DNA of 64,000 nt from Acidobacteria bacterium RIFCSPLOWO2_12_FULL_68_19 (GCA_001767525.1 MELF01000047.1:62001-126000); one strand, 5' to 3'. Positions 19,624 through 28,802 are shown, counted from the stretch's first letter. Notes: a model not told the origin generated them from the letters alone. Program-made: numbers and translations.

Positions 19624-20682
19624 TCAGAACCGAAGAACGTATTCGACAAGCCTGAATCTGAATCGGTCCTCCACTTTCAGGAGCGTTAATCCCGCGCGTC
19701 CAAAAAGTCGCAGCCACCGCTCTTTTTCCATCGGCAGCCCTTGCCATGTCAGCGGGTGGATGACGTGCTGATAGAAGAGCGGGTGAATACGCTCGGCGAG
19801 CGGCATCGCCTGGAATTCAGCGTCCGACAGGCGATCGAATTCGCCGACGATCAGATAGCGCCCTGGAAACAGCGCCTTCATCCGCTCGAAGATCTCGACC
19901 AGCGCCTGCTCGCCGTCGCGGAGAAACTCGTGGAAGACCATGAGCCCATGAAACGCGTCCACGTTAGCCGTCGCGGCGGCGAACGACTCCGGACGGGTCA
20001 CATCGCCTTGGACGAGCATGATGCGATGCGCCAGGTCCTCGTCGCGCACCCGCTCGGCGGCCGCCTGCAGCGCGCCAGACGCGATGTCGATGCCGACGCC
20101 CTCCAGCCGGGCGTCGAGCCTGCAGAACCCGACGAGCACGTCGCCAAGTCCACAACCGAGATCGGCCACCCGCGCGACGCCGAGTCGCTTCAGCTCGGCC
20201 ACGATCCAGTCGTAGTTGCCTTTGCCGGTGTAATAACTCCCCTTCGCGAGCAAATCACCCGGCCGGACGAAGTCGACGCCGTACCGCTTCTGGTTGCGCA
20301 GGCACGGCACCAGCTCGTGGAGAATGCTGGCGTACGCGCCGACCGCCCCAAATGACATCGCGAGCACCGAATCCGCAAACAGCCACTCCGCACCGCGCTT
20401 CGTCAGCCTGAACCGGCCATCGTCCTTGGCCAGGACGACGTCCGCATGAAGCAGGAAGTGCAGCACGCCGTCGAGCAGATGCGCGTTCACGCCGCATGCC
20501 TCGGCGAGCTCGGCGGACGTCATGGCGCCACGGCGGCGCAGCGTCTCGAACACGCCGGTTTCGTGCAGGGCAAATATGACGAACGCCCGGATATACCCGT
20601 TGCGAATGCTCTGCGACCACGTCAGGAGCGAATCGCCGAGCCATGCCGCATCCGGCGCGGCCGTGTTCACCGGTTGAGTCAC
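19624..20682 (-). CDS. SAM methyltransferase with N-terminal dimerisation/winged-helix domain
   Basis: A 352-residue protein. Residues about 45-110 form the winged-helix dimerisation domain typical of plant-like and CrtF/TcmN-like O-methyltransferases (TSAELAEACGVNAHLLDGVLHFLL, then FRLTKRGAEWLF). The catalytic core has VADLGCGLGDVLVGF and VGIDIASGALQAA. The start is set at GTG 20682, which has a GGAGG six to seven bases upstream; the frame is open further but has no better signal. It sits between the flippase gene and the GT4. Substrate unknown. Confidence 0.8.
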   Translation of the reverse strand: MTQPVNTAAPDAAWLGDSLLTWSQSIRNGYIRAFVIFALHETGVFETLRRRGAMTSAELAEACGVNAHLLDGVLHFLLHADVVLAKDDGRFRLTKRGAEWLFADSVLAMSFGAVGAYASILHELVPCLRNQKRYGVDFVRPGDLLAKGSYYTGKGNYDWIVAELKRLGVARVADLGCGLGDVLVGFCRLDARLEGVGIDIASGALQAAAERVRDEDLAHRIMLVQGDVTRPESFAAATANVDAFHGLMVFHEFLRDGEQALVEIFERMKALFPGRYLIVGEFDRLSDAEFQAMPLAERIHPLFYQHVIHPLTWQGLPMEKERWLRLFGRAGLTLLKVEDRFRFRLVEYVLRF

Positions 20683-20695
20683 GCGCACACCTCCG

Positions 20696-22213
20696 TCATC
20701 GGGTGCGCAGCGAGAGTAGCCGGCTGAACCTCGCCAGCTGATCCGCCAGCATGGGCGGCTGCAGGTGGACGAAACGGCCGCCGACGGCAATCAGACCGAT
20801 CACAATCAACATCGCCGCGACCCCGCGTGCGCACCCGAGCGCCAGGGTCAACAACCCGCCCAGCTGCGGCTGTATCGGCAGCAGCCACCCGACGAATGCG
20901 GCGGCCGCCACCGCCGTCAACCCGATGACCAGGAGAGAACAGACGATACGCACCGTCTCGCGAGTCGAATGTCCTGTCAACCGTCCCGACGCCCAGACGA
21001 CGCCGAGGGCACGGACCGCGGTCAGCACGACCGCCGCAGATGCAATACCGCGAATGCCGTCCCACCGACCTGCCGCCGCAAGCACCCACGACGCGATCAG
21101 GGCGAGCGCGCCGACGAACAGAATGTACGGCTTCAGCCGCCCACGAGTGATCACCACATAGTGTGGACCGGTGAGGATGGCTTCGAAGTACGCGCTCAGA
21201 CAGAGCAATTGCCCTATCACGACGCCCGCCTGGAAGCTCGGGAATAGCACCCGTAGGATCCCGGGCAGCGCGGCGACCAGGCCGGCCACCAGCACGGCCA
21301 TCACGGCCGCCATGAGAAAGGTCGTCTTCACGAGAAAGGGTTTCGACAGCTCCGCTGGCTCGTTCGCTCTGACGATGTATTCGGGTGCGATCGCTTCAAT
21401 GACCGCCGACGGGACAAGGATCAGCAATGAGGCAAAAGCCTGGCCGATGGCGTAATAGCCAACGTCCGCGGCGCTGAACAGTCGCACCGCCACGATCCGC
21501 TCGAGACTGCGCACATACACCAGCGTCCCGCCCAGCACCATGTGAATGGGGATGCCGACTTTGAGCAGCTTCGCGAGAAACGCCGGATTGAGCGACAGGC
21601 GGCGCGGTGGCGCAAGGCGGAGCAGCCAGCCGACGATCAGCACATACGAGAGCGCCTGACCAACCACAACGCCCGTGCTGTCCCATATCCATCCGAACGC
21701 GATCGTCGTAAACAGGACTACGAGCGACCCTGCCACGCCGGTACGAGCGACGGCCCCGAACTGGTTGGTGCTGCGCAGCCAGATGATGAGGCTGCCCCGC
21801 ATCGACAGGAACAGCGGGAATCCGGCGGCCAGGAGCAGCGGCCACACGAGCTCTGGCGCCAGTGAACCCCGCGATATCCATATCCATCCAACGATCGCCG
21901 TCGTGGCAGCCACTCCGGTCAGGGCCGTGAACGAAAGGACCGCGTCGTGAATCGCTCTGGCTTCCTCCGGACGTCCCTCCGCCAGCTTGACCGGCGCGAG
22001 GTAGAGCGTGGCGGTGTGGACACCGAGGTTCACGTAGCCTGCAAGCTGCTCGAAGAGCAGCGCCGTCGCGACTACGCCGTAATGAGCGGGTCCGAGCAGG
22101 TTCGGCAGGATGAGCCCGCGCACCGTTCCGACGATCTGCTGGACGACGTTGCGCGTGGCCAGATGCGCCACCGCGCCCAGGAGGTCGTCGGTTTTCGCCG
22201 ACCCGCCGGACAT
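20696..22213 (-). CDS. Wzx-like oligosaccharide flippase (MATE/MOP superfamily)
   Basis: A 505-residue protein with about 12-14 hydrophobic helices across its whole length. The N-terminus has the RNVVQQIVGTVRGLILPNLLGPAHYGVVATA pattern seen in Wzx/RfbX proteins, and YYAIGQAFASLLILVPSAVIEAIAPEY in the middle is also family-like. Such proteins move undecaprenyl-pyrophosphate-linked repeat units across the inner membrane. It is the only flippase candidate seen in the window, so it is the likely exporter of the polymer made by region 1. No Wzy polymerase was recognised with confidence. Confidence 0.85.
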   Translation of the reverse strand: MSGGSAKTDDLLGAVAHLATRNVVQQIVGTVRGLILPNLLGPAHYGVVATALLFEQLAGYVNLGVHTATLYLAPVKLAEGRPEEARAIHDAVLSFTALTGVAATTAIVGWIWISRGSLAPELVWPLLLAAGFPLFLSMRGSLIIWLRSTNQFGAVARTGVAGSLVVLFTTIAFGWIWDSTGVVVGQALSYVLIVGWLLRLAPPRRLSLNPAFLAKLLKVGIPIHMVLGGTLVYVRSLERIVAVRLFSAADVGYYAIGQAFASLLILVPSAVIEAIAPEYIVRANEPAELSKPFLVKTTFLMAAVMAVLVAGLVAALPGILRVLFPSFQAGVVIGQLLCLSAYFEAILTGPHYVVITRGRLKPYILFVGALALIASWVLAAAGRWDGIRGIASAAVVLTAVRALGVVWASGRLTGHSTRETVRIVCSLLVIGLTAVAAAAFVGWLLPIQPQLGGLLTLALGCARGVAAMLIVIGLIAVGGRFVHLQPPMLADQLARFSRLLSLRTR

Positions 22214-22301
22214 CTCGCGCCCCGCCGCCGGTTGGATCGGAGGCTCGGCCGCGGGTGCGGCGTGGGAACCGAGCGATGCTGGATGTGATATCAGGGTCTC
22301 T

Positions 22302-23429
22302 CTACTGAGCGCGCAGTAGCTTCAGCCGTCCCCAGATCGTGGCGCCGAGACCGAAGTACGCGTTCGGATCCCAGCAAGCCTGATTGCACGGCGGAATCGT
22401 CCCGCGGAGTACGCCGTCTGCAAGCGCGACGACCCTGGCGGGGTCGGCGTCGATGAACGGGTAGTACACCAGCGGCGTATCGAGCACGTTCTGGCGGAAG
22501 TACTCCGAGCGCTGGACGGCCAGGCCCACGATCACGCTGGGGCACTTGCATGCGAGCGCGAACAGCATGGCTCCGGACATGCCGCCGATGGCGACCGATG
22601 CGCGCCGGAGGAGCGCCACCTGCACATCCATGCGCAGCACGCGGTCCACGTTGATCAGATCGAGACAGCCTGGAGGCACGCCGTCGGCGTAGTAGGCGCC
22701 TCCCGGCTCTCCCAGAATCGCGATCAAGTGGCCGGGAAAGCGTTGGTGGCAGCGGGCGATCAGCTCGTCGTATTTCTCCTTCGGCCAGTTCTTGTCGGGC
22801 CTTCGCAGCGATCGGGCGCGAGGAAACAGCGCAATGAACGAGTCGGTGGGCCCGGTGATTCTCCGGAGGTACTCTCCGGCTTCGGGTGAGGGGATCGGCG
22901 GCTCGAAGACCTGATCCTCGAGGCGCGGCGGCCTGTTCCGAAAATCTCCGTCGCTGATGGGATGCGGAGCGATGTCCATGCCAACTGAACGCCCGGACAG
23001 GGGGCAACGGTTCAGCCGGAAAGGCGCCACGATCTCACAATCGGCAGGCAGTCGCGCCTGGTACCCACGCAGAAGCTGCAGGACAACCGGCTCGACATCC
23101 GACTGAGGCTCGGTTGTGACCGGCACCCGCTCGAAGTAATCGCGCACCAGAAGGCGCTTCTTCCGGACGGTGACGTTACCGCGTGGATAACCGCTGCGCC
23201 AGTAGTCGGTGACGTACGAGTTCTGCGAGATCGACCGTCCGGGAAACTCCGCGGGGTGCGCCCAGAACTCATGGACGTCCGGATAGAACAGTGTGCGCCC
23301 GGGATAGCTCGCCGCGACGCGATGATGGTCACGATAGACGGTGCGACACAGCTTCTTGACCCACCCGTGCCACCAGACGAGCTCCCAGCCGAATTCCCCG
23401 ACCCAGGGTCCGAAGAACACGGTCTTCAT
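22302..23429 (-). CDS. Putative GT9/heptosyltransferase-like protein
   Basis: A 375-residue soluble protein. It begins KTVFFGPWVGEFGWELVWWHGWVKKL. The C-terminal half resembles ADP-heptose-type GT-B enzymes: IALFPRARSLRRPDKNWPKEKYDELIAR and IGGMSGAMLFALACKCPSVI. The N-terminal half is unlike standard heptosyltransferases. ATG 23429 was chosen because the upstream stop (TAA) lies 5 bases before it. An 88-base gap separates it from the flippase gene, longer than most gaps here. Likely a glycosyltransferase; donor unknown. Confidence 0.65.
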   Translation of the reverse strand: MKTVFFGPWVGEFGWELVWWHGWVKKLCRTVYRDHHRVAASYPGRTLFYPDVHEFWAHPAEFPGRSISQNSYVTDYWRSGYPRGNVTVRKKRLLVRDYFERVPVTTEPQSDVEPVVLQLLRGYQARLPADCEIVAPFRLNRCPLSGRSVGMDIAPHPISDGDFRNRPPRLEDQVFEPPIPSPEAGEYLRRITGPTDSFIALFPRARSLRRPDKNWPKEKYDELIARCHQRFPGHLIAILGEPGGAYYADGVPPGCLDLINVDRVLRMDVQVALLRRASVAIGGMSGAMLFALACKCPSVIVGLAVQRSEYFRQNVLDTPLVYYPFIDADPARVVALADGVLRGTIPPCNQACWDPNAYFGLGATIWGRLKLLRAQ

Positions 23430-23433
23430 CGGT

Positions 23434-25332
23434 TTAGATCCATCCCCGCCACCAGTAGGCCAGGATCGCCACGTACTCATGGGCGATGCCGCGCACCTGT
23501 TCGAGCGTGGGGCCGCGCTCGTGCGCGTAGAACTGGCTGTTGGGAACCGGCGACGGGATCACGACAACGTCCCGGGAGAGCTTGCGCCAGGTGAGCATCG
23601 CGCGCCGCATGTGATAGGGCGAGCTCACGAGCAGAATCCGCCGCCAGCCGCGCTCGCGAAGAATGGTGCTGACGAACTCCACGTTGTCGCGCGTATTGGC
23701 GGCCTTCGTCTCGAGGATGATGTCGGAGGCCGGCACGCCGAGCCCGAGCGCCACATCCCTCATCACGTAGGCCTCGGGAAAGGCAAAGACGTAGCCCGAT
23801 GAAAAAATCATGCGCGGCGCATGTCCCGTCTCGTACAGATCGAGCGCCTTCCGGAGACGTTCCTGGTATCCGCCGCCGGCCTTTCCCGACTCTCCAACCC
23901 CGCTGCCGAACACGACCACCACGTCGGCGGCCCGCGGCTCGGCGGCGAGGCGCAGCGGCTCAGCGAGCAGCCAGAACGCCGTGGTCTGAAACAACAGAAT
24001 ATAGCTAGCGAGTAGCCCCCCGCCCACCTGAACCATGCGCCGGGAAGTCCGTCGATAGAGCCTCCGCAGGCGCTCGTCCCACGGCGTCTCGTGTCCGACG
24101 CGGGTAGCGAACCCCTCTTCGACTATGCGCCACATCTCGGCGACCCTGCGGTCCCAGCCGTTCGCGGCGGCCGCCCGGATGCGGAGGCGCCGGAGGTCCG
24201 GCGTCGTCTGCTCGAGCGCCTGAAACACGGACGCCACAAACGCATCGGGCGTCTCGGCCACCGTGACCACGGGGCCGTGGTCGCGTGCGAATTGCCGGAC
24301 GTCCGGCAGCGCCGTTGACACCACCGGGATGCCCAGGGCGAGATACTCGTTCAACTTCGTCGGATACACCGTTCTGGTGTACTCGTTCAACGCGTAAGGG
24401 ATCAGGCCGACATCGAAACCCTTGATGAGGCCGGCGAGACGCTCGTGCGGTTGCTGACCCAGGAGCACGACGTTGGGACGGGCTTGGAGGCGATCGATCG
24501 CCGCCTGCTCAGGGCCGATCAGTACGATCGTGCCCGGCCACGACCCCGCGAGGCGCTCGAGCAGATCGAAATCCACGTGCCGGTGCAGCCCGCCGACGTA
24601 TCCGGCAAGGGGCCGCGGCAGGCCGCTCAGCTCGGGATCCACGGGAACGTCCTCGTGAAAGTGTTCCAGGCGCACGCCGAACGGGAAGATCCTGATGTTC
24701 GGATGCGGTTGACAGCGCCGCCTCAACTCCTCGCCCTGCACGAACACCACATCCGCGCGCTCGAGTACCCGCCGCTCGCTTCGCCTGACGGATCGCGGAC
24801 TCGGCGCGAGCTTCTCCCAGTCGGCGATGCAGTAGTACACGACCAGCAGCGGATCGAGGTCGTCGATCATGTCGACGACGAGGGCCGTCGGGAGAAAGAC
24901 CCAGACAACCGGATCGTGGAATCCGGCGGCATGCATCCACCGCCGCATGGCCCCTCCGACAATGCCTCGATTGATCCACTCGGCGAGGTGTGAATTCGGG
25001 AACGGAACGACGAGCGGCGAATACACGTAGATCCGCTCGGCCACCTGGCGGAAGCCCCGCAGTCCGCGCCACCAGTTCCTGACTCTCTGGACCATCCGGC
25101 CGAGATCGCGCACCGACGGCGCACGAACGCCGGTGTTCTCGACAAACAGGACGCGATGGCCCTCACCGGCGAGGCGCGACATCACCTCCTGGTGACCCTG
25201 CCAGTTGAAATCCCAGTCGATGGACGAGAAGCAGATGATGTCCCGGCGCTGGACGCGATCCGGCTGAAGCCGCCCGGCGGCTTCGACCGTCTCCAGCGCG
25301 AGGTCAGACGCGAGGGGCTGCCGGCGACTCAT
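23434..25332 (-). CDS. Fusion: GT4 glycosyltransferase + DUF218/YdcF-like domain
   Basis: A 632-residue protein. Residues about 30-405 are a GT4-like GT-B unit (ADVVFVQGEELRRR, LAGYVGGLH, VYPTKLNEYLALGIPVVSTA). A probable transmembrane helix at about 425-450 (GGGLLASYILLFQTTAFWLLAEPL) leads into a C-terminal DUF218 domain (about 455-632) with VVVVFGSGV, the conserved NTRDN turn and LLVSSPYHMRRAM. DUF218 proteins (YdcF, SanA, ElyC) are envelope-linked, and ElyC is connected to undecaprenyl-phosphate metabolism. The layout would put the DUF218 part across the membrane from the transferase. It overlaps its upstream neighbour by 4 bases. Confidence 0.85.
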   Translation of the reverse strand: MSRRQPLASDLALETVEAAGRLQPDRVQRRDIICFSSIDWDFNWQGHQEVMSRLAGEGHRVLFVENTGVRAPSVRDLGRMVQRVRNWWRGLRGFRQVAERIYVYSPLVVPFPNSHLAEWINRGIVGGAMRRWMHAAGFHDPVVWVFLPTALVVDMIDDLDPLLVVYYCIADWEKLAPSPRSVRRSERRVLERADVVFVQGEELRRRCQPHPNIRIFPFGVRLEHFHEDVPVDPELSGLPRPLAGYVGGLHRHVDFDLLERLAGSWPGTIVLIGPEQAAIDRLQARPNVVLLGQQPHERLAGLIKGFDVGLIPYALNEYTRTVYPTKLNEYLALGIPVVSTALPDVRQFARDHGPVVTVAETPDAFVASVFQALEQTTPDLRRLRIRAAAANGWDRRVAEMWRIVEEGFATRVGHETPWDERLRRLYRRTSRRMVQVGGGLLASYILLFQTTAFWLLAEPLRLAAEPRAADVVVVFGSGVGESGKAGGGYQERLRKALDLYETGHAPRMIFSSGYVFAFPEAYVMRDVALGLGVPASDIILETKAANTRDNVEFVSTILRERGWRRILLVSSPYHMRRAMLTWRKLSRDVVVIPSPVPNSQFYAHERGPTLEQVRGIAHEYVAILAYWWRGWI

Positions 25333-26042
25333 CTGCCGTGGTCCGTGCGCGGGGCCGTCTGCAGCAGGAGCTCCGCCAACCGCATGCCGTCTTCGTCATG
25401 CAGGTCCACGAGGCTGCCGGGATCGCGCACCGGAACCACTCCGACGCGCTCGCCCAGCCGGTGTCCAGCCCGGGGCACGTGCGCGCGCATGACCGTGACG
25501 AGCCCTCCCATCTCCTTGTACATGGGCTGAAGCGCCGTCCGCGGCGTTTCCTCACGCCGGCGTACCCGCGTCAACGCGCCGTCCTCGTCCATCGTCCAGA
25601 ACTCATGGCGCTCTTCGCGCGCGCCGAAGGCGCAATCGAGCTGTTCGTTCAGCACGACCTCGATGACTCTGTCGACGAGGCCTGGCGGGCGTACCGGGTG
25701 CGTGATCTCGAGAAGCGCGACGAGATCCACGGGGTCGGGACTGTGCTCGTCCAACCACCTGACCGCATGCTGAAGCACGTGGCCGAGCGGGACGCTGCGC
25801 CCGGCGAGCGCCGCCGGCTGCAGGAACGGCGCTTCGGCGCCGAGCGCCCGCGCGAGCTGCGCGACGCCAGGGTCGTCGGTGGACACGATCGTCCGGCGCA
25901 CGTACCTCGACTGCTTCGCGGCATCGAGCGTGTAGGCCAGCAAGGGCCGGCCGGCGATCGACACCATGCCCGTGCCGGGGGTTTCCGGGTCACCCCCGCG
26001 GATCGGAATGATGGCAACGACGTTGGGCAAGGCTTCCGTCAA
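25329..26042 (-). CDS. Divergent NeuA-like cytidylyltransferase
   Basis: A 237-residue protein aligned with CMP-sugar synthetases by IIPIRGG, AGRPLLAYTLDAAKQS, TIVSTDDPGVAQLARALGAE and the distal LVDLHDEDGMRLAE. Where the family has the CTP-binding SKGxPxKN, this protein has DPETPGTGM, so the conserved lysines are gone. It may use a different nucleotide or act as a partner of another protein. It overlaps the GT4-DUF218 gene and the GT2 gene by 4 bases each, in one operon with the NeuB-like synthase. Confidence 0.7.
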   Translation of the reverse strand: MTEALPNVVAIIPIRGGDPETPGTGMVSIAGRPLLAYTLDAAKQSRYVRRTIVSTDDPGVAQLARALGAEAPFLQPAALAGRSVPLGHVLQHAVRWLDEHSPDPVDLVALLEITHPVRPPGLVDRVIEVVLNEQLDCAFGAREERHEFWTMDEDGALTRVRRREETPRTALQPMYKEMGGLVTVMRAHVPRAGHRLGERVGVVPVRDPGSLVDLHDEDGMRLAELLLQTAPRTDHGR

Positions 26043-26725
26043 TCCGTGCGTGGGCGAGGCGGATGGCCGTTGATAAGTTCGATGACGCGCGCGACGCGAG
26101 CCGCCCGCCGCTCGTCCAGCCCGTGGTTGATGCCGTGGAAGTGATACACGCTGGCCGCCGGTTCGTACACGAGGCGATACTCCTGGGCCAGCACTCGCTT
26201 CGCCCAGTCGCGGTCCTCAACTCCGGCGAGCTCCTCGTTGAACGGCGCCGCTTCCCAGACCGCCCGCCGAATCATCGAGTTGGCGTTGTGAAAGAAGTAG
26301 TCGCGCGACTGGATGCGCCGGTCGAGGCCAAAGGCGGTCCAGAGGTCACGCTTGTCGGAGTCGCTCGTGTCGGGGAGCGGCTCCTGTCGTCCGTACACGC
26401 CGGCGACTGCTGGATCCGAAAAGGCCACGCGCAACCGGCGCAGCCAGTGGCTGTTCGCCGGGATGCAGTGACCCGACAGGATGGCGATAAAGTCGCCGCA
26501 CGACTCCCGGATGCCACGATTGATCGACCGCCCGTGGCTGAACTCGGCCTGAGAGATCGTGAGTATGCGGCAGTCGAACTCCTGCACGATGTCGAGCGTA
26601 CCGTCGGTCGATTCGTTGTCGACGACGACGATTTCGAACTCCCCGCAGTCCTGATGCCGCAGCGCCGCCAGGCAGCGGCCGATCCACTGACGCTCGTTTC
26701 TCGTCCGGACGATAACCGACAGCAT
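26039..26725 (-). CDS. GT2 family glycosyltransferase
   Basis: A 228-residue GT-A protein: LSVIVRTRNERQWIGRCLAAL, VVDNESTDGT and AEFSHGRSINRGI, a combination seen in rhamnosyltransferase-like GT2 enzymes. The usual DxD position reads AILSGHCIP, so the metal-binding acids are not in the ordinary place. C-terminal AGVEDRDWAKRVL is the typical acceptor-side ED motif. It is shorter than average and sits between the NeuB-like and NeuA-like genes, with overlaps on both sides. The donor is possibly the unusual product of that module. Confidence 0.82.
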   Translation of the reverse strand: MLSVIVRTRNERQWIGRCLAALRHQDCGEFEIVVVDNESTDGTLDIVQEFDCRILTISQAEFSHGRSINRGIRESCGDFIAILSGHCIPANSHWLRRLRVAFSDPAVAGVYGRQEPLPDTSDSDKRDLWTAFGLDRRIQSRDYFFHNANSMIRRAVWEAAPFNEELAGVEDRDWAKRVLAQEYRLVYEPAASVYHFHGINHGLDERRAARVARVIELINGHPPRPRTD

Positions 26726-27666
26726 CAGTCGATCAGGCCGAAAGTGAGGAAAGCGCCCTCGGGAATGTCATACGACGCGCGGCGGCCTTCGAGAAAGCCG
26801 AGAAAGCGCGGCGGCAGGCCGACCCCCGGCGCTCTCAGCGTCAGCATGTCCCGCTGAATCGGGGTGCCTCGCGAAATCCGACGCGCGGCAACGATCGAGA
26901 CACGTTCCCGCTCGATCGCGTCCAGCTCGTCCGGCAACGGGTCGCGCGCGCCGTCGCCCGCGAGAACTTGCTCGATGCGCCGCACGTGCCGAACGAACGC
27001 CAGGAATTCGTGCGGCAGGAGGCTCGACCGGTGGCCGGGCGTCCTAACCAGCCGCTCGAACGTCAGCGGCTTTTCGACGACCGCGGCGCCAAGCGCCACG
27101 GCGATGAGCGCCGGACCCGTATCGGTGCTGCGATCCGCATATCCCACGGTGCGGCCATACCGGCGCAGCGCGCTGAGATACGCGACATCGGCAACGTCCG
27201 CGAGGCCGCCAGCCATGCCGAGCGTGTGCAGAATCACGACGTCCGCCGGCAGCCGGCACAACGCTTCTTCCAGCTCACGCAGCGTGCACCCGCCCACGCC
27301 CAGGAAGATCGGCCGGCCGTCCGCCGCCACCGATTCCAGCAGCGGCAGGTGTGTCAGCAACGGGGGATCGATTTTCCAGGCCTCGAACGGCAACGGCGAG
27401 AGTTGCTCGACGACGCTCACGTGATGCGGGGCTACCACCCGCTGCACGGACCCGGCGCGCTCGATGAACTGCCTCATCCTGTCGCGCGTGCCCTCCGACT
27501 CGGGACCGCCGCGCGCCACGAGTTCCACGCCGTCTGCCCCGGTCGCGATCACGTCTTGGAGCAGGCGCGAGAGCGCGTCGATCTCCTCGTGGTAGCCGGA
27601 CTCGAGCACCGCAATCACACGGCACCCGGTTGCGGCCGGCACGGACTGTGGGAGTTGTTCGGGCAC
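26725..27666 (-). CDS. Divergent NeuB-like sugar-acid synthase with C-terminal SAF domain
   Basis: A 313-residue protein. The barrel shows WKIDPPLLTHLPLLESVAADGRPIFLGVGGCTLRELEEAL, the counterpart of the NeuB segment that begins KI and continues NLPLL...GKPV, then ILHTLG and VGYADRSTDTGPALIAVALGAAVVEKPLT. The last 65 residues (VSIVAARRISRGTPIQRDML to the end) are an antifreeze-like SAF domain. In true NeuB the second metal-binding His lies in GYSDH; here it is Arg, while the first His (LHT) is kept. The N-terminus is also shorter than usual. Known relatives condense PEP with an N-acyl sugar; this one may do a related but changed reaction. Confidence 0.75.
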   Translation of the reverse strand: MPEQLPQSVPAATGCRVIAVLESGYHEEIDALSRLLQDVIATGADGVELVARGGPESEGTRDRMRQFIERAGSVQRVVAPHHVSVVEQLSPLPFEAWKIDPPLLTHLPLLESVAADGRPIFLGVGGCTLRELEEALCRLPADVVILHTLGMAGGLADVADVAYLSALRRYGRTVGYADRSTDTGPALIAVALGAAVVEKPLTFERLVRTPGHRSSLLPHEFLAFVRHVRRIEQVLAGDGARDPLPDELDAIERERVSIVAARRISRGTPIQRDMLTLRAPGVGLPPRFLGFLEGRRASYDIPEGAFLTFGLID

Positions 27667-27671
27667 CGTGG

Positions 27672-28802
27672 CTACCAGACGCGGCTCATTTCCTCCGTGA
27701 CCCGCCGTCGTACCGCCGTCGCCTCGAACCCGCTGTCGCGAAGGTATTCCGCGCAGACGCGATCACAGAACGCGTCAACCGCCTGTGCAATGTTCATCCC
27801 TTTCCCGTTCGCGGTGCGGTGGCCGCTGTAGCGGAGATGCCGGAGGAACACCGTCTCCGTTGGAGCGTAAACCAGGTCGTAGGCCGCGGTAGCCGCCGGA
27901 GCATGTGCGGCAATCTCGAGCGATCGCCGGTTGTTCTGCTCGATGTCCGGCCGCGAGGCCTCGAACCAGCGGCGTCGCGCCTCATCGCTGGCCGGGTCGA
28001 GCCCGGCCGGGACAGGCGCCGGGGTGGCCGGTGCCAGCGCCGAATATGGCTCCAGCATCACGACCCGCTCGTCGGCGAGCCGCCGCAGGCCGGCCTGCCC
28101 CTTCGTCGAACCGTTCACGATCAATCCGACGCGTCCGGCGAGCTCGCCGATTTGTTCCTCACCAACGGCAATCGCATTCCCGTACGCCGCGTTCACCGCG
28201 CGCGCGACATCCTGCCCGGCCGCGTCCGTCCGGTTCGCGAGGAACAGGCGGCCGGGTGCAATCTGATCCGCGAGAAAGAACGCGACGGCCCGCGCGGCAC
28301 CCCCGGCACCGATCAGGAGCACGTCCATGCCGGCGATGCTGCCGTCACACAAAGGCCGATCGACGACCGGTGCGGTCAGGCTTGCCAGGAACCCGCTCCC
28401 ATCGGTGTTGTACCCAACGAGCCGTCCGTCCGCCATCCGCGCCACGGTATTCACCGCACCGATCCGCGATGCCTTCTCTTCGACTTCGTCGAGCAGCGGC
28501 AGGATGCTGACCTTGTACGGAACCGTCACACTGAACCCGAGCAGCCGCTCCGATGCGCGAAGCACCCGGACGACGTCCGGCAGCTTGGGCTGGTCCACGT
28601 CCAGCGGCAGGAACATCGCATTCAGGCCGAGGGCGGTAAAGGCCGCGTTCCACAGGCTGGGGCTCTTCGCGTACTGCGACGGGCGGTCGCCGATGATGCC
28701 CGCAAAACGCTGATAGGCGCGGACATCCGGGCTGAACGTGTTGGCCAGGTGGGACTCGAGTCGCGCCAGCTCAAGGCCGATCGACGGGTTGCGCGTGCTC
28801 AC
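27672..28802 (-). CDS. Shikimate dehydrogenase-like oxidoreductase (AroE family)
   Basis: A 376-residue protein. It has FSVTVPYK (catalytic Lys), IGAVNTV, YNTDGSGF (catalytic Asp), the nucleotide loop LIGAGGAARAVAF with downstream NRT, and a C-terminal GKGMNIAQAVDAF. Authentic AroE proteins have a SxS near the N-terminus that grips the shikimate carboxylate; here the segment reads YAKSPSLW, so one Ser is lost. It is about 100 residues longer than usual, partly from an insertion at about 255-300. It overlaps the DAHP synthase gene by 4 bases, so the pair is coupled. True shikimate pathway function or a modified substrate are both possible. Confidence 0.78.
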   Translation of the reverse strand: MSTRNPSIGLELARLESHLANTFSPDVRAYQRFAGIIGDRPSQYAKSPSLWNAAFTALGLNAMFLPLDVDQPKLPDVVRVLRASERLLGFSVTVPYKVSILPLLDEVEEKASRIGAVNTVARMADGRLVGYNTDGSGFLASLTAPVVDRPLCDGSIAGMDVLLIGAGGAARAVAFFLADQIAPGRLFLANRTDAAGQDVARAVNAAYGNAIAVGEEQIGELAGRVGLIVNGSTKGQAGLRRLADERVVMLEPYSALAPATPAPVPAGLDPASDEARRRWFEASRPDIEQNNRRSLEIAAHAPAATAAYDLVYAPTETVFLRHLRYSGHRTANGKGMNIAQAVDAFCDRVCAEYLRDSGFEATAVRRRVTEEMSRVW

